The position numbers and the translations under genes are program-made. DNA of 64,000 bases from Pseudomonadota bacterium (GTDB lineage Bacteria; Pseudomonadota; Alphaproteobacteria; Puniceispirillales; Marisalimonadaceae), in the NCBI GenBank assembly GCA_027625145.1, contig JAQBXK010000003.1, forward strand, positions 1-64,000, given 5' to 3'. Below the pieces are notes generated by a model. The model did not search any database, had not been told where the DNA came from, and was given only the letters and a program-made list of their open reading frames with translations. This document shows positions 30,178 to 38,756 of the stretch, piece by piece. Position 1 is the stretch's first letter, and each line of letters opens with the position of its first letter.

Positions 30178-31089
30178 TTAAGGCCATAATACCATAGGGG
30201 GCAAACTCATTAATACAGCTTCTGTATTACCTCCAGTTTTTAAACCAAAAATTGTTCCTCTGTCATATAACAAATTAAACTCAACATACCTGCCTCTTTT
30301 TATTAACTGATTTTTTCTATCTAATTCATCAAATTTTCTATTAATTCGTTTATTAATAATATCTACATAAGAATGTAAAAATGTTTTACCAACATCCTTT
30401 ACAAATGAAAAATCTTTATCCCAGTTATTATTATAAAGGTAATCGAAAAATATTCCACCAACACCTCTGGTCTCTTGTCTATGGGGCAAATAAAAATATT
30501 CATCACACCATTTTTTAAATTTAGGATAATATGTTTTGTTATATTTATTACAACTTTCTTTAAAACTATTATGAAAAATATGGGACATATCTTTATCTTC
30601 AAATATTGGAGTTAGATCTCCACCTCCTCCAAACCAAATTTTTTTATCATTACCTTCGCCAGTAATAAGAAATCTAGTATTCATATGAGCAGCAGGTATA
30701 AATGGATTACACATATGAGAAACAACAGAAATTCCTGTTGCCCAAAATTTACCATTCTTTTCAGCACCAGGAATTTGATTTCTAAATTCTTTAGAAAATT
30801 CTCCATAAACTATGGAAATATTTACACCAACCTTTTCAAAAACTTGGCCTTTCATTACAGAAATAGTTCCGCCTCCACCACCATTTCTATCCCATTTTTT
30901 CTTTTTAAAAACTATCTTTTCTTTTTCTTTACTAAATTCATTTTCAATTTTCTCAAATGAACTACAAATTTCGTCACGAAGATTTTCAAACCAATTACTT
31001 GTTAATTTTTTTCTATTATTTATTAACTCTTCATCGCCTTCTGATTTTTGAAGATATAACTTTTCAATCATTTCTTTTTTTATTGACAT
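30178..31089 (-). CDS. hemF: Oxygen-dependent coproporphyrinogen III oxidase
   Basis: HemF converts coproporphyrinogen III to protoporphyrinogen IX with O2. The 303-residue protein has the family landmarks: WDRNGGGGGTISVMKGQVFEKVGVNISIVYGE, NPFIPAAHMNTRFL, WFGGGGDLTPIFE, the YLPHRQETRGVGGIFFDYL signature and the C-terminal RGRYVEFNLLYDRGTIFGLKTGGNTEAVLMSLPP. It starts 12 bases after the CCA-transferase gene on the same strand, so it is likely the last gene of a nudix-DUF6111-pcnB-hemF transcript. Confidence 0.96.
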   Translation of the reverse strand: MSIKKEMIEKLYLQKSEGDEELINNRKKLTSNWFENLRDEICSSFEKIENEFSKEKEKIVFKKKKWDRNGGGGGTISVMKGQVFEKVGVNISIVYGEFSKEFRNQIPGAEKNGKFWATGISVVSHMCNPFIPAAHMNTRFLITGEGNDKKIWFGGGGDLTPIFEDKDMSHIFHNSFKESCNKYNKTYYPKFKKWCDEYFYLPHRQETRGVGGIFFDYLYNNNWDKDFSFVKDVGKTFLHSYVDIINKRINRKFDELDRKNQLIKRGRYVEFNLLYDRGTIFGLKTGGNTEAVLMSLPPMVLWP

Positions 31090-31101
31090 GTTTTATAATT
31101 T

Positions 31102-32436
31102 CTATTTAAAATTTATTTTAAAAAAATCTTGGATTTCATACAAAGAAGAGCCAAAATTATTATTAACCCAATATTCTTCAGCTTTAAACAATAATAATCT
31201 TATCTCATTATAATCACTTACTTTACTCAATTCTAAGATATGATTTCTATTAAATGGGCATTTTGGCAAATAAGTATCTAAAACATTTATTTTTTTTAAA
31301 TCCTCATAAGGAAGGATATGGAACAACCCTAATTTACACCAACTAATTGGAATTTTTTCATTTTTATAAATTGATTTATTAAAAAAAAATACCCTATTTT
31401 TCATTTTCCACAAAATTTTAATGATTTCGATTTTTTTAGATTTATTAGTTATATTTTTAAAATTTTTAATATCCATAGGACTGTATATGTACTCGATTTG
31501 TTTTAAAAAATTATAGTATTTCAATGTTTTTTTTGAAAATTCTAATCTTAAATATGCTGTTTGCAATTGATTAAAATCATATAAATGAGGTATAAAAATT
31601 GATAATAAATTTAGTTTTGAATTATCAATGACATCTGATCCAAAAGATTTAAGATACTTTAGAATCTTAAAATTTTTTATTTTGAATCCTTTGTGTCCTG
31701 TTTCATTTTCTTTAATATTTTTTGAAAACAAAATATATTTATCTAATGATAATTTTTGTATCATAGATAAACTCAATTCGAATTTTTTGTTATTTAATAT
31801 TTTTGCTAATTCATCTTTCATTCTTTTATTTGATAATAAATTAATATTATCTAGTTTTAATAAAATATTTTTAATGAAAGTATTCGAAATTTTTTTATTT
31901 GGAAATAATGAATAAAAACGACAAAATCTAATTACTCTAAGATAATCCTCTTCACACCTTTTTATAGGATCCCCAATAAATCTTAATTTTCTATTTTTTA
32001 TGTCATCAAGACCATTAAATGGATCAAATAAGTTCCCCAAACTATCTAAATAAAGTGAATTTACTGTAAAATCTCTCCTACTGGCATCCAATTCTATTTT
32101 ATCTGTTTGCTCTACAAAGGCTTGCCTGCCATATGAAAATAAGTCATTTCTTAAACTAGTAATTTGATATTCTTTATTATTTAAAATCAAAGAAACTGTT
32201 CCGTAATCAATATTTCTTGTAATTATTTTGATTTGTATTTTATTGATGCTTTTTATAAAAAGATTAATATCAATATTTATAGCAAAATCGATATCTTTGA
32301 TTTCTCTCTTTAGAAAATAGTCTCTAATTGCCCCTCCAACAATCCATATTTTTGAATTAGAAATACTAGCTAATTCAAATATTTCAATTACGTTGGGTTC
32401 TTTTAGAAAATAATTTAATAAACAGGGATTAAAAAT
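31102..32436 (-). CDS. CCA tRNA nucleotidyltransferase / poly(A) polymerase family, apparent AUU start
   Basis: This class II nucleotidyltransferase adds CCA to tRNA or A-tails to RNA. Counting from the proposed start, the catalytic motif is IWIVGGAIRDYF (residues 30-41) with DID at 48-50; RNIDYGTVSLIL and the later DASRRDFTVNSLYLD, DLKN-like and RVIRFCRFYS motifs follow. A frame opened at the TTG at 32190 would lack the catalytic aspartates, so the gene must start upstream. No ATG, GTG or TTG occurs in frame before the catalytic motif; the frame opens directly after TAA with ATT at 32436, with AAAGGAA eight bases upstream. This gives 444 residues. Whether it acts as CCA-adding enzyme or poly(A) polymerase is not decided. 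Confidence 0.85.
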   Translation of the reverse strand: MFNPCLLNYFLKEPNVIEIFELASISNSKIWIVGGAIRDYFLKREIKDIDFAINIDINLFIKSINKIQIKIITRNIDYGTVSLILNNKEYQITSLRNDLFSYGRQAFVEQTDKIELDASRRDFTVNSLYLDSLGNLFDPFNGLDDIKNRKLRFIGDPIKRCEEDYLRVIRFCRFYSLFPNKKISNTFIKNILLKLDNINLLSNKRMKDELAKILNNKKFELSLSMIQKLSLDKYILFSKNIKENETGHKGFKIKNFKILKYLKSFGSDVIDNSKLNLLSIFIPHLYDFNQLQTAYLRLEFSKKTLKYYNFLKQIEYIYSPMDIKNFKNITNKSKKIEIIKILWKMKNRVFFFNKSIYKNEKIPISWCKLGLFHILPYEDLKKINVLDTYLPKCPFNRNHILELSKVSDYNEIRLLLFKAEEYWVNNNFGSSLYEIQDFFKINFK

Positions 32437-32450
32437 TTAAAAGTTCCTTT
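32434..32450 (-). promoter_or_regulatory. Ribosome site and AUU initiation codon of the CCA-transferase gene
   Basis: On the minus strand AAAGGAA (32450-32444) is followed by CTTTTA, part of an in-frame TAA, and ATT at 32436-32434. Spacing from GGA to ATT is 8 bases, ideal for initiation. E. coli pcnB, a homologue of this family, is known to start at AUU, as does infC. Confidence 0.65.
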
Positions 32451-32456
32451 TGAATT

Positions 32457-32711
32457 TTATTTAGAGAATTGACCATCAATAACCTTACCATTTTGAATCA
32501 AAGGGGGCTTATAGCTATAAGAAGGCGTTGCTGCATTATTCTCTAATAATAAAAAGGATGAAAAAATAATAAAAATAAATGCTACTAAACTTATAATTGA
32601 GGCAATAAAAACTGAATTTTTATAAGTTAGTTTTTGCAGTATATATTTTGTTAAAAAGAAAATAGCTATTGCAAACAAGCTAGCTAAAAAAATTATCAAA
32701 TATCGTCGCAT
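32457..32711 (-). CDS. DUF6111-like small membrane protein
   Basis: This 84-residue protein has two hydrophobic helices (IIFLASLFAIAIFFLTKYIL and SVFIASIISLVAFIFIIFSSFLLL) and a soluble tail ending PPLIQNGKVIDGQFSK. The tail pattern and the place between a CoA pyrophosphatase and a CCA transferase match the alphaproteobacterial DUF6111 family; function is unknown. Its start overlaps the nudix gene by 16 bases and its stop lies 20 bases before the AUU start of the next gene. Confidence 0.7.
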   Translation of the reverse strand: MRRYLIIFLASLFAIAIFFLTKYILQKLTYKNSVFIASIISLVAFIFIIFSSFLLLENNAATPSYSYKPPLIQNGKVIDGQFSK

Positions 32712-33319
32712 GGTGGAAACTCCCTAAAACCTAAACCCGCAGAAATTGTTACAAGTACTCTAGCAGTAAGACCCCAAATATTTTCATTATTATAATTTAT
32801 TCTCCATGTCATAGCCATGCTAGATTTAATTGGCGGCTTTTCTCTAAGATGATATTTAGGAGATAATAACAAGGCAGACTTAGGGCAAAATATTTTTTCA
32901 ACTTCTATTGGATTTGGACAGATTAACGTCTCCCAATTTACCTGTAATTTCATCAAAGCAATAAATGGAGTTACAGCATAACCTGTTCCAGTATAAAATT
33001 TAGGCAACTCTCCAATTATATCGTAGTTACTTTCAGAAAGATTTATCTCTTCTTCAGTTTCCCTAATAGCAGTTTCCAATAAATTTTTATCATGCAGCTC
33101 TTTTCTTCCTCCAGGAAAAGCTACTTGACCAGCATGTTTTCTTAAATTATTTTTTCTTTGAGTAATTAAAATGTTACTTTCTTTCTTATTTTCATTGTTA
33201 ATAAAAATAACCAAAACGCTAGATTCGATATATTCATCAACTGAACGCAATGTATCTCCAGCGTTTTTTACATTTCTTACACATTCTTCTAATTTTTGTT
33301 TAGATATAAGGGTTTCCAA
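32696..33319 (-). CDS. NudL-like CoA pyrophosphatase (Nudix hydrolase)
   Basis: This 207-residue Nudix hydrolase has the box GGRKELHDKNLLETAIRETEEEINL (GX5EX7REUXEEXGU pattern, with one change at the Gly before the last hydrophobic residue) preceded by NLRKHAGQVAFPGG, the UPF0035 feature of CoA pyrophosphatases. FYTGTGYAVTPFIAL follows. It would cleave CoA or acyl-CoA derivatives. It starts a minus-strand run with DUF6111, the CCA transferase and hemF, and is divergent from the TSUP gene. Confidence 0.87.
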   Translation of the reverse strand: METLISKQKLEECVRNVKNAGDTLRSVDEYIESSVLVIFINNENKKESNILITQRKNNLRKHAGQVAFPGGRKELHDKNLLETAIRETEEEINLSESNYDIIGELPKFYTGTGYAVTPFIALMKLQVNWETLICPNPIEVEKIFCPKSALLLSPKYHLREKPPIKSSMAMTWRINYNNENIWGLTARVLVTISAGLGFREFPPCDDI

Positions 33320-33415
33320 AATTTTACCTAATATATTAGTTAGTTATTACTAATTATTTTATTTATACTTTTAAATAATGTACTATCGTTAATTAATAAA
33401 CAAGAATGAAAATTT

Positions 33416-34330
33416 ATGTATATTTATTTACCTATAGCAGAACAACCTATTCACTCCCTAGCTATATTAGGAGTAGGATCACTTATTGGTTTTATTATGG
33501 GCTTAGTTGGGGTAGGAGGAGGTTTCTTATTAACGCCCATTATGATGTTTTTAGGAATACCTTCACCGGTAGCTGTGGCTTCAGTAGCAAATCAGTTGGT
33601 GGCACCTTCTATTTCAGGTGTTTTATCTCATTGGAAAAAAGGCAATGTTGATTTTAAAATGGGAACAGTCCTTCTTTTAGGAGGAGTTTTAGGCTCATCA
33701 ATTGGTGTAACTCTTTTTAATTATTTAGCAAAAATTGGCCAATTAGATTTGGTGATCAGAGCCTCTTATGTAATTTTTCTATCTATTATTGGAAGCTTGA
33801 TGTTTGTTGAATCCATGAGACTAGTACTAAGGAAAAGAAAAGGTAAAATCACACGTGGAAAGCTTCATCAACATACATGGCTGCACGGCTTGCCATTTAA
33901 AACACGTTTTAGAAAATCAAAACTATACATTTCAATACTTCTACCAATATTAATTGGTCTTATAGTTGGGATATTAGCTGCAATCATGGGAATAGGTGGA
34001 GGATTTATTATTGTACCAGCAATGATTTATCTTTTAGGAATGCCAACTTCCCTAGTAGTTGGCACTTCACTTTTTCAAATCATATTTGTTGCAGCGAACA
34101 CTACAATTCTTCAAGCTTCCCAGAATCAAACTGTAGATATAGTTTTAGCAACTTTATTGTTACTGGGATCTGTTGTCGGGGTTCAAATTGGATCTAAATT
34201 TACAAATGTTCTAAAAGGCGAGCATTTGAGATTAATATTATCTACAATTATTATTTTAGTAAGTTTACAATTATTAACTGATCTAATCACAATGCCTAGC
34301 GATCTTTTTTCCGTTGTTATTAGAAAGTGA
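33416..34330 (+). CDS. TSUP (TauE/SafE) family sulfite/organosulfonate-type exporter
   Basis: This is a 304-residue membrane protein of the TSUP family. Two homologous halves are seen, each opening with a glycine-rich motif: SLIGFIMGLVGVGGGFLLTPIMMFLG near residue 20 and GLIVGILAAIMGIGGGFIIVPAMIYLLG near residue 185. About eight spans are predicted by hydrophobicity. Family members move sulfite, sulfoacetate or other anions; the substrate here is unknown. It is followed 6 bases later by a TIGR02186-type gene and then a UspA-like gene, a cluster seen in other alphaproteobacteria. Confidence 0.88.
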   Translation: MYIYLPIAEQPIHSLAILGVGSLIGFIMGLVGVGGGFLLTPIMMFLGIPSPVAVASVANQLVAPSISGVLSHWKKGNVDFKMGTVLLLGGVLGSSIGVTLFNYLAKIGQLDLVIRASYVIFLSIIGSLMFVESMRLVLRKRKGKITRGKLHQHTWLHGLPFKTRFRKSKLYISILLPILIGLIVGILAAIMGIGGGFIIVPAMIYLLGMPTSLVVGTSLFQIIFVAANTTILQASQNQTVDIVLATLLLLGSVVGVQIGSKFTNVLKGEHLRLILSTIIILVSLQLLTDLITMPSDLFSVVIRK

Positions 34331-34336
34331 TCTAAT

Positions 34337-35092
34337 ATGAAAAATGCATTTCAAATTATATTACTACTATTTGTTTACACTTACTCATCTAATTCTAGGG
34401 CTGAAAATAATTTAGTAGCAGACTTATCTCAAGACAACGTCAAAATATCTACAGATTTTTTAGGTGCTAAAATACTTCTATTTGGCGCTTATGATGGAAT
34501 AAAAGGAGACGATATTATAGTTGTTGTATCAGGTCCCAAAGGCCTTGTTACAGTTCAAAAAAAAGAAAAAGTTTTAGGTGTATGGGTTAATACGAAAAAA
34601 ATAAATTATATAAATGCACCAAAATACCTTCATATAGCTTCCAATAAGGATATAAATGAAATTTTAAATTATAAAACTAGAAAGATCTCAGAAATTGGCC
34701 TTAACAACTTAAATGTAAGGATGCAACCTGGAGAAAAAATATCTACAAAAGAAGAAGAAGAATGGCGCAAGGCTCTTACTAGAAATATGTTAAAATCAAA
34801 ACTTTGGAGCTTAGATGAAAATTCAGTAAAATTAAATAAAAACGCTTTATTTAGAACTTATGTAGCACTACCTTCAAACGTCCCTACTGGTATTTTTAAT
34901 GTTAAAATATTACATTATCGAAATAATACACTTATTTCAAAAGAAAGAAGTACAATCAATGTTTCAAAATCAGGTATGAGTGCTGAGATTTATAATATAG
35001 CGCAAAACTATTCTACTTTATATGGGATTTTTGCAGTACTCTTAGCTGTTTTAATTGGTTGGATAACAAACATAATTTTTAGAAAAATATAA
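34337..35092 (+). CDS. TIGR02186-family membrane-anchored periplasmic protein
   Basis: This 251-residue protein has a signal peptide (AFQIILLLFVYTYSSNSRA), a periplasmic body with ISTDFLGAKILLFGAYDG and IIVVVSGPKGLVTVQKKEKVLGVWVNT, and a C-terminal membrane helix (IFAVLLAVLIGWITNIIF). These landmarks fit the TIGR02186 family, which commonly follows a TSUP transporter and has no known function. The tight spacing with the TSUP gene suggests it is an accessory to that transporter. Confidence 0.82.
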   Translation: MKNAFQIILLLFVYTYSSNSRAENNLVADLSQDNVKISTDFLGAKILLFGAYDGIKGDDIIVVVSGPKGLVTVQKKEKVLGVWVNTKKINYINAPKYLHIASNKDINEILNYKTRKISEIGLNNLNVRMQPGEKISTKEEEEWRKALTRNMLKSKLWSLDENSVKLNKNALFRTYVALPSNVPTGIFNVKILHYRNNTLISKERSTINVSKSGMSAEIYNIAQNYSTLYGIFAVLLAVLIGWITNIIFRKI

Positions 35093-35102
35093 AGAGAAAG
35101 CT

Positions 35103-35612
35103 ATGAATAAAAAAATAAATAATAAAACAAAATCTAAAGCAGCTAAACCTGGGAATAGATTATTTTTAGTGGTAGCCGATGATAGCAAAGAATTGCATCA
35201 AGCTTTATATTATGCTGCTAGACGAGCAGCAACAGCAAATGGAGAGATAGCGTTATTTAGATGTATTGAACCTACAGAAGGTCAGTTATGGGGAGGTGTA
35301 ACTGAAATAATGGAGGCTGAAAACGAACAAGAAAGCAAGGTTCTTCTCCAAGAATTAAGTGACTATTGTGAGAAATTAGGTGCGCCTAAACCAAGAACTT
35401 TTGTTAGAAGAGGAATTGCATCTGAAGAATTATTTAAATTAATTAACAATGAAGCTGCAATTAGAGTTCTAGTTCTTGGAGTTTCTACAGAGACAGGCAA
35501 TCCAGGCCCTTTAATTAATTACATAATAAATAACGGCAGCAATGAATGTAGAGTTCCAATAACTATTGTACCAGGAAATTTGTCTGATGATCAAATCGAT
35601 GCATTAGTTTAA
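35103..35612 (+). CDS. UspA-like universal stress protein
   Basis: This 169-residue protein has the UspA alpha/beta layout: RLFLVVADDSKELHQALYYAARRAA near residue 20, EIALFRCIEP, then VRVLVLGVS-like strand (IRVLVLGVSTETGNPGPL) and RVPITIVPGNLS at the end. The classical G-2X-G-9X-G-S/T ATP loop is altered, so nucleotide binding is uncertain. It sits 10 bases after the TIGR02186 gene and completes the TSUP set. A basic N-terminal tail of about 18 residues precedes the fold. Confidence 0.8.
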   Translation: MNKKINNKTKSKAAKPGNRLFLVVADDSKELHQALYYAARRAATANGEIALFRCIEPTEGQLWGGVTEIMEAENEQESKVLLQELSDYCEKLGAPKPRTFVRRGIASEELFKLINNEAAIRVLVLGVSTETGNPGPLINYIINNGSNECRVPITIVPGNLSDDQIDALV

Positions 35613-35695
35613 AATTAAATTTTTAGTTGCTTTTCGCATCAAGAATCTTTAAAAAAAAAAATAATTTTTTATCTTTGTAATTTGAGATTTTCAAG

Positions 35696-36226
35696 ATGTT
35701 TAGAAATTCAGTTTTATTAATAATAGGAATAGTGTGTATTACAATGGCTCAACCAACAAAAAAAGCTTCTGCTAGTTCAAGTAAATTTATAACCATAGAA
35801 ACCACTAAAGGAAAAGTTATTATTGAAACTCTTCCTAAAATTGCACCTAACCATGTTAAAAGAATAAAACAATTAGTTAAATCTGGATTCTATGATGGAA
35901 TTATTTTTCATAGAGTTATAGAAGGGTTTATGGCACAAACTGGTGACCCAGATGGAAATGGAACTGGAGGATCTGGCAAAAATTTAAAAGCTGAATTTTC
36001 AGATTATGAGTATAAATTAGGAACCGTTGGCATGGCTCGCTCATCAAGTCCGGATAGTGGTGATAGCCAGTTTTTTATATGTTTTGATGGCTGTGGTCAT
36101 CTAACTGGTCAATATACAGTATGGGGACAAGTTGTTTCAGGAATGGAAGTAGTTGATTCACTGGAAATTGGAGAACCACCAAGTTCTCCTGATAAAATGA
36201 TCTCCGTAAAAATTGGGAAAAAATAA
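35696..36226 (+). CDS. Cyclophilin-type peptidylprolyl isomerase, exported
   Basis: This 176-residue cyclophilin has an N-terminal hydrophobic segment (SVLLIIGIVCITMAQ), so it probably acts in the periplasm or tethered to the membrane. The catalytic region is GIIFHRVIEGFMAQTGDPDGNGTGG, with SSPDSGDSQFFICFDGCGHLTGQYTVWGQVV completing the active site; the usual FxFxH Arg is in FHR. The substrate-binding Trp occurs in TVWGQV. It converges on pyk with three bases between the stop codons. Confidence 0.92.
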   Translation: MFRNSVLLIIGIVCITMAQPTKKASASSSKFITIETTKGKVIIETLPKIAPNHVKRIKQLVKSGFYDGIIFHRVIEGFMAQTGDPDGNGTGGSGKNLKAEFSDYEYKLGTVGMARSSSPDSGDSQFFICFDGCGHLTGQYTVWGQVVSGMEVVDSLEIGEPPSSPDKMISVKIGKK

Positions 36227-36229
36227 CTT

Positions 36230-37645
36230 TTAAATATCTACTACTCTTATAGAATTAGTTGATCCAGATATGCCAAAAGGAATCCCAGCAACCACAACTA
36301 TAGTATCACCTATTTTAGCAAAGCTGTTCTTTTTGATAATGTCTTTAGCTTCTTGGATAGCGGCTTCATATCCTTGAACCTTACTAACAAAAGAATAAGC
36401 TCCCCACAAAAGAGATAATCTTCTTTTAACTTTTAATTCTGGGGTCATTACAACTAACAATAAATTAGGACGTTCTCTAGCCATTCTATATGCTGTGCTC
36501 CCTGATGCAGTAAAAGCAACTACAGCATTAGCTCCAACAGATTCAGCAAGTCTAACGGCAGAACGAGAAACCGCCTGATAAATAAGATTTTCATTTTCTA
36601 AAACTTGAGGTGCATTATGACGATTATCTTTAATATGCTTTTCAGCAGAACAAATGATTTTATTCATAATAGTAACCGTTTCAATTGGAAATTGTCCTAC
36701 GGCTGTTTCAGCAGATAACATAACAGCATCTGCACCATCAAAAACTGCTGTAGCCACATCAGATGCTTCAGCACGTGTAGGTGAAGGTGAGTCAATCATA
36801 GACTCAAGCATTTGAGTAGCAACTATTACAGGCTTACCTTGCAAACGACAGGCAAGTATAATCTTCTTTTGTATTCCTGGAACAGATTCAGGCGGCAATT
36901 CAACACCAAGATCACCTCTTGCAACCATAACACCTTCACATGCAGCAATGATTTCTTTTAACTCTCTTAATGCGGAAGGTTTTTCAATTTTAGCAATTAT
37001 ACCTGCTTTATCACCAACGTATTTCCTTATCTCTAATACATCACTTAATTTCTGGACAAAGGAAAGCGCTATCCAGTCAATTTCTTGGGTTAAAATAAAT
37101 TTTAAATCATCTATATCTTTAGGTGTTAAAGGACTAGTATTAAGAACAACATCTGGCAAATTAATACCTTTTCTGCTTTTAATATACCCACCAACTATCA
37201 CTTCTGTTTTTATAGATTCGTTAGTGATCTCAATAACTTCAAATTGAAGCTTTCCATCATCCATCAGAATTTTTGAACCAATAGCTAAACTGTTATAAAT
37301 TTCTTCGTGAGGTAAATTAACTCTTTTCAAATCTCCTAATTTAGATTTTTTATCAAAGATATAATTATTTCCCTTAATTACTTTTATATTTTCTGCAACT
37401 TCACCAATTCTATATTTAGGGCCTTGTAGATCTGTAAGAATTGCTACGTTACAGTCCATTTCTTTTTCAACAGCTCTAATATTTGTTATTCTTTTTAAAT
37501 GATCTCCATGATTACCATGGCTAAAATTAAGACGGAAAACATTAACACCAGCTATTATTAAAGATTTGATTACTTCTTTGTCATCTGAAGCTGTTCCGAG
37601 TGTTGCTACAATTTTTGTTGCTCTTAATAAATCTAAATTATTCAT
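36230..37645 (-). CDS. pyk: Pyruvate kinase
   Basis: Pyruvate kinase makes pyruvate and ATP from phosphoenolpyruvate. The 471-residue protein has TKIVATLGTASDD, VFRLNFSHGNHGDH, the active-site segment GIIAKIEKPSALRELKEII with catalytic Lys, VMVARGDLGVELP, the MLESMIDSPSPTRAEASDVATAVFDGADAVMLSAETA stretch, and a C-terminal effector-type domain (AVVAFTASGSTAYRMARERP). Length fits a standard type II-like enzyme. It is divergent from the small gene at 37777. Confidence 0.97.
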   Translation of the reverse strand: MNNLDLLRATKIVATLGTASDDKEVIKSLIIAGVNVFRLNFSHGNHGDHLKRITNIRAVEKEMDCNVAILTDLQGPKYRIGEVAENIKVIKGNNYIFDKKSKLGDLKRVNLPHEEIYNSLAIGSKILMDDGKLQFEVIEITNESIKTEVIVGGYIKSRKGINLPDVVLNTSPLTPKDIDDLKFILTQEIDWIALSFVQKLSDVLEIRKYVGDKAGIIAKIEKPSALRELKEIIAACEGVMVARGDLGVELPPESVPGIQKKIILACRLQGKPVIVATQMLESMIDSPSPTRAEASDVATAVFDGADAVMLSAETAVGQFPIETVTIMNKIICSAEKHIKDNRHNAPQVLENENLIYQAVSRSAVRLAESVGANAVVAFTASGSTAYRMARERPNLLLVVMTPELKVKRRLSLLWGAYSFVSKVQGYEAAIQEAKDIIKKNSFAKIGDTIVVVAGIPFGISGSTNSIRVVDI

Positions 37646-37776
37646 AAAAAATTCCTAATAATGATATTATAACTTATACATTAAATATGAAGAAAAAATT
37701 AAAAAAAAATATTTTTTAAATTAAATAAATCGGCAAGCTATTTGCAAATCATAAACCATTACTAGGAGAAATAAAA

Positions 37777-38007
37777 ATGGCGCAGATTGTTCCCTTCCCA
37801 CTTGACCGGGTTAGAAAATCAAAAGAAGAGAATATATATGAAGAAAAACATATTCTTCATATGATTAAAAATATTAGACAAAATTACCCACCTTCACTTT
37901 GGAATACAATCTATCAACTTGCCAAACAAGGCCATATTTCTGATTATTTAAATGATGAGTTAGATAATATTAAAGATAAAACTGTTAATGACATTTCTCA
38001 GGATTAA
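37777..38007 (+). CDS. Small hypothetical protein
   Basis: I do not recognise this 76-residue protein with certainty. It starts MAQIVPFPLDRVRKSKEE, an opening seen in several small alphaproteobacterial proteins, and is otherwise charged and helical (HMIKNIRQNYPPSLWNTIYQLAKQGHISDYLNDEL). A good ribosome site (AGGAG) lies nine bases before the ATG, so it is very likely translated. There is no membrane span or signal peptide. It is divergent from pyk across 131 bases. Confidence 0.7.
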   Translation: MAQIVPFPLDRVRKSKEENIYEEKHILHMIKNIRQNYPPSLWNTIYQLAKQGHISDYLNDELDNIKDKTVNDISQD

Positions 38008-38067
38008 TAAATATTTTTTTAAAATAATTTTTATTTAATCTTATTTTTTTTTCTTTATAATTATTTT

Positions 38068-38733
38068 ATGAACTATCATACAAATCATCCTACTTTGTAT
38101 ACATTTAGAAGATGTCCATATGCAATGCGTGCTCGCTTAGCAATACAAGCATCTGGGATTACAGTAGAAATACGAGAAATAAAAATCCAAAACAAACCAA
38201 TAGAATTTCTTAATCTATCTCCTAAAGGCACGGTCCCCGTTTTACAGATTTCAAATGACCATTTAATAGAAGAAAGCATTGATATCATGGAATGGGCATT
38301 AGAGATTAATGATCCGTTTAATTGGTTGCCTAAAGATTATAAGATTAAAAATCAGATGACTTATTTTTTAAAAAAATTAGATAAAGTGTTCAAAGTCAAT
38401 TTAGATAAATATAAATATACTAATAAATTTGAGAAGCAAAATACAATACATTATCGGGATAAAAATTTAATTGTTTTAACTGAACTAAATCATAGATTAG
38501 AAACTAGTAAAGGTATTAATTCAGAATATTTAAGTTATATTGATTATGCAACTTTTCCTTTTATTAGACAATTTAGAAATGTGGATCCTATTTGGTTTGA
38601 TTCATTGAAATTACCCTTTTTAAAAACATGGTTATATGATTTAATGAATAGTGATGAGTTTGCATCTGTGATGGAAAAATTTGATTTATGGGACCCTATG
38701 AAAAAACCAATTTATTCAAATTTTTCTTTTTAA
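38068..38733 (+). CDS. Glutathione S-transferase family protein
   Basis: This 221-residue protein has a thioredoxin-like N-terminal GST domain (TLYTFRRCPYAMRARLAIQASG, with Cys17-Pro-Tyr-Ala as the active-site motif; then SPKGTVPVLQISNDHLIEESIDIMEWAL with the cis-Pro and the glutathione-binding Glu-Ser). A helical C-terminal domain follows. The cysteine motif suggests an omega- or glutaredoxin-like thiol transferase rather than a classical conjugating GST. It lies 23 bases before a thiolase gene on the same strand. Confidence 0.85.
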   Translation: MNYHTNHPTLYTFRRCPYAMRARLAIQASGITVEIREIKIQNKPIEFLNLSPKGTVPVLQISNDHLIEESIDIMEWALEINDPFNWLPKDYKIKNQMTYFLKKLDKVFKVNLDKYKYTNKFEKQNTIHYRDKNLIVLTELNHRLETSKGINSEYLSYIDYATFPFIRQFRNVDPIWFDSLKLPFLKTWLYDLMNSDEFASVMEKFDLWDPMKKPIYSNFSF

Positions 38734-38756
38734 TATAATTACTATCGGAGGAAAAA

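Noticed and set aside
31102-32190. Shorter CCA-transferase starting at the TTG at 32190
   Set aside because: It would lack the GG...DxD catalytic motif, which is present in frame just upstream with an intact ribosome site.
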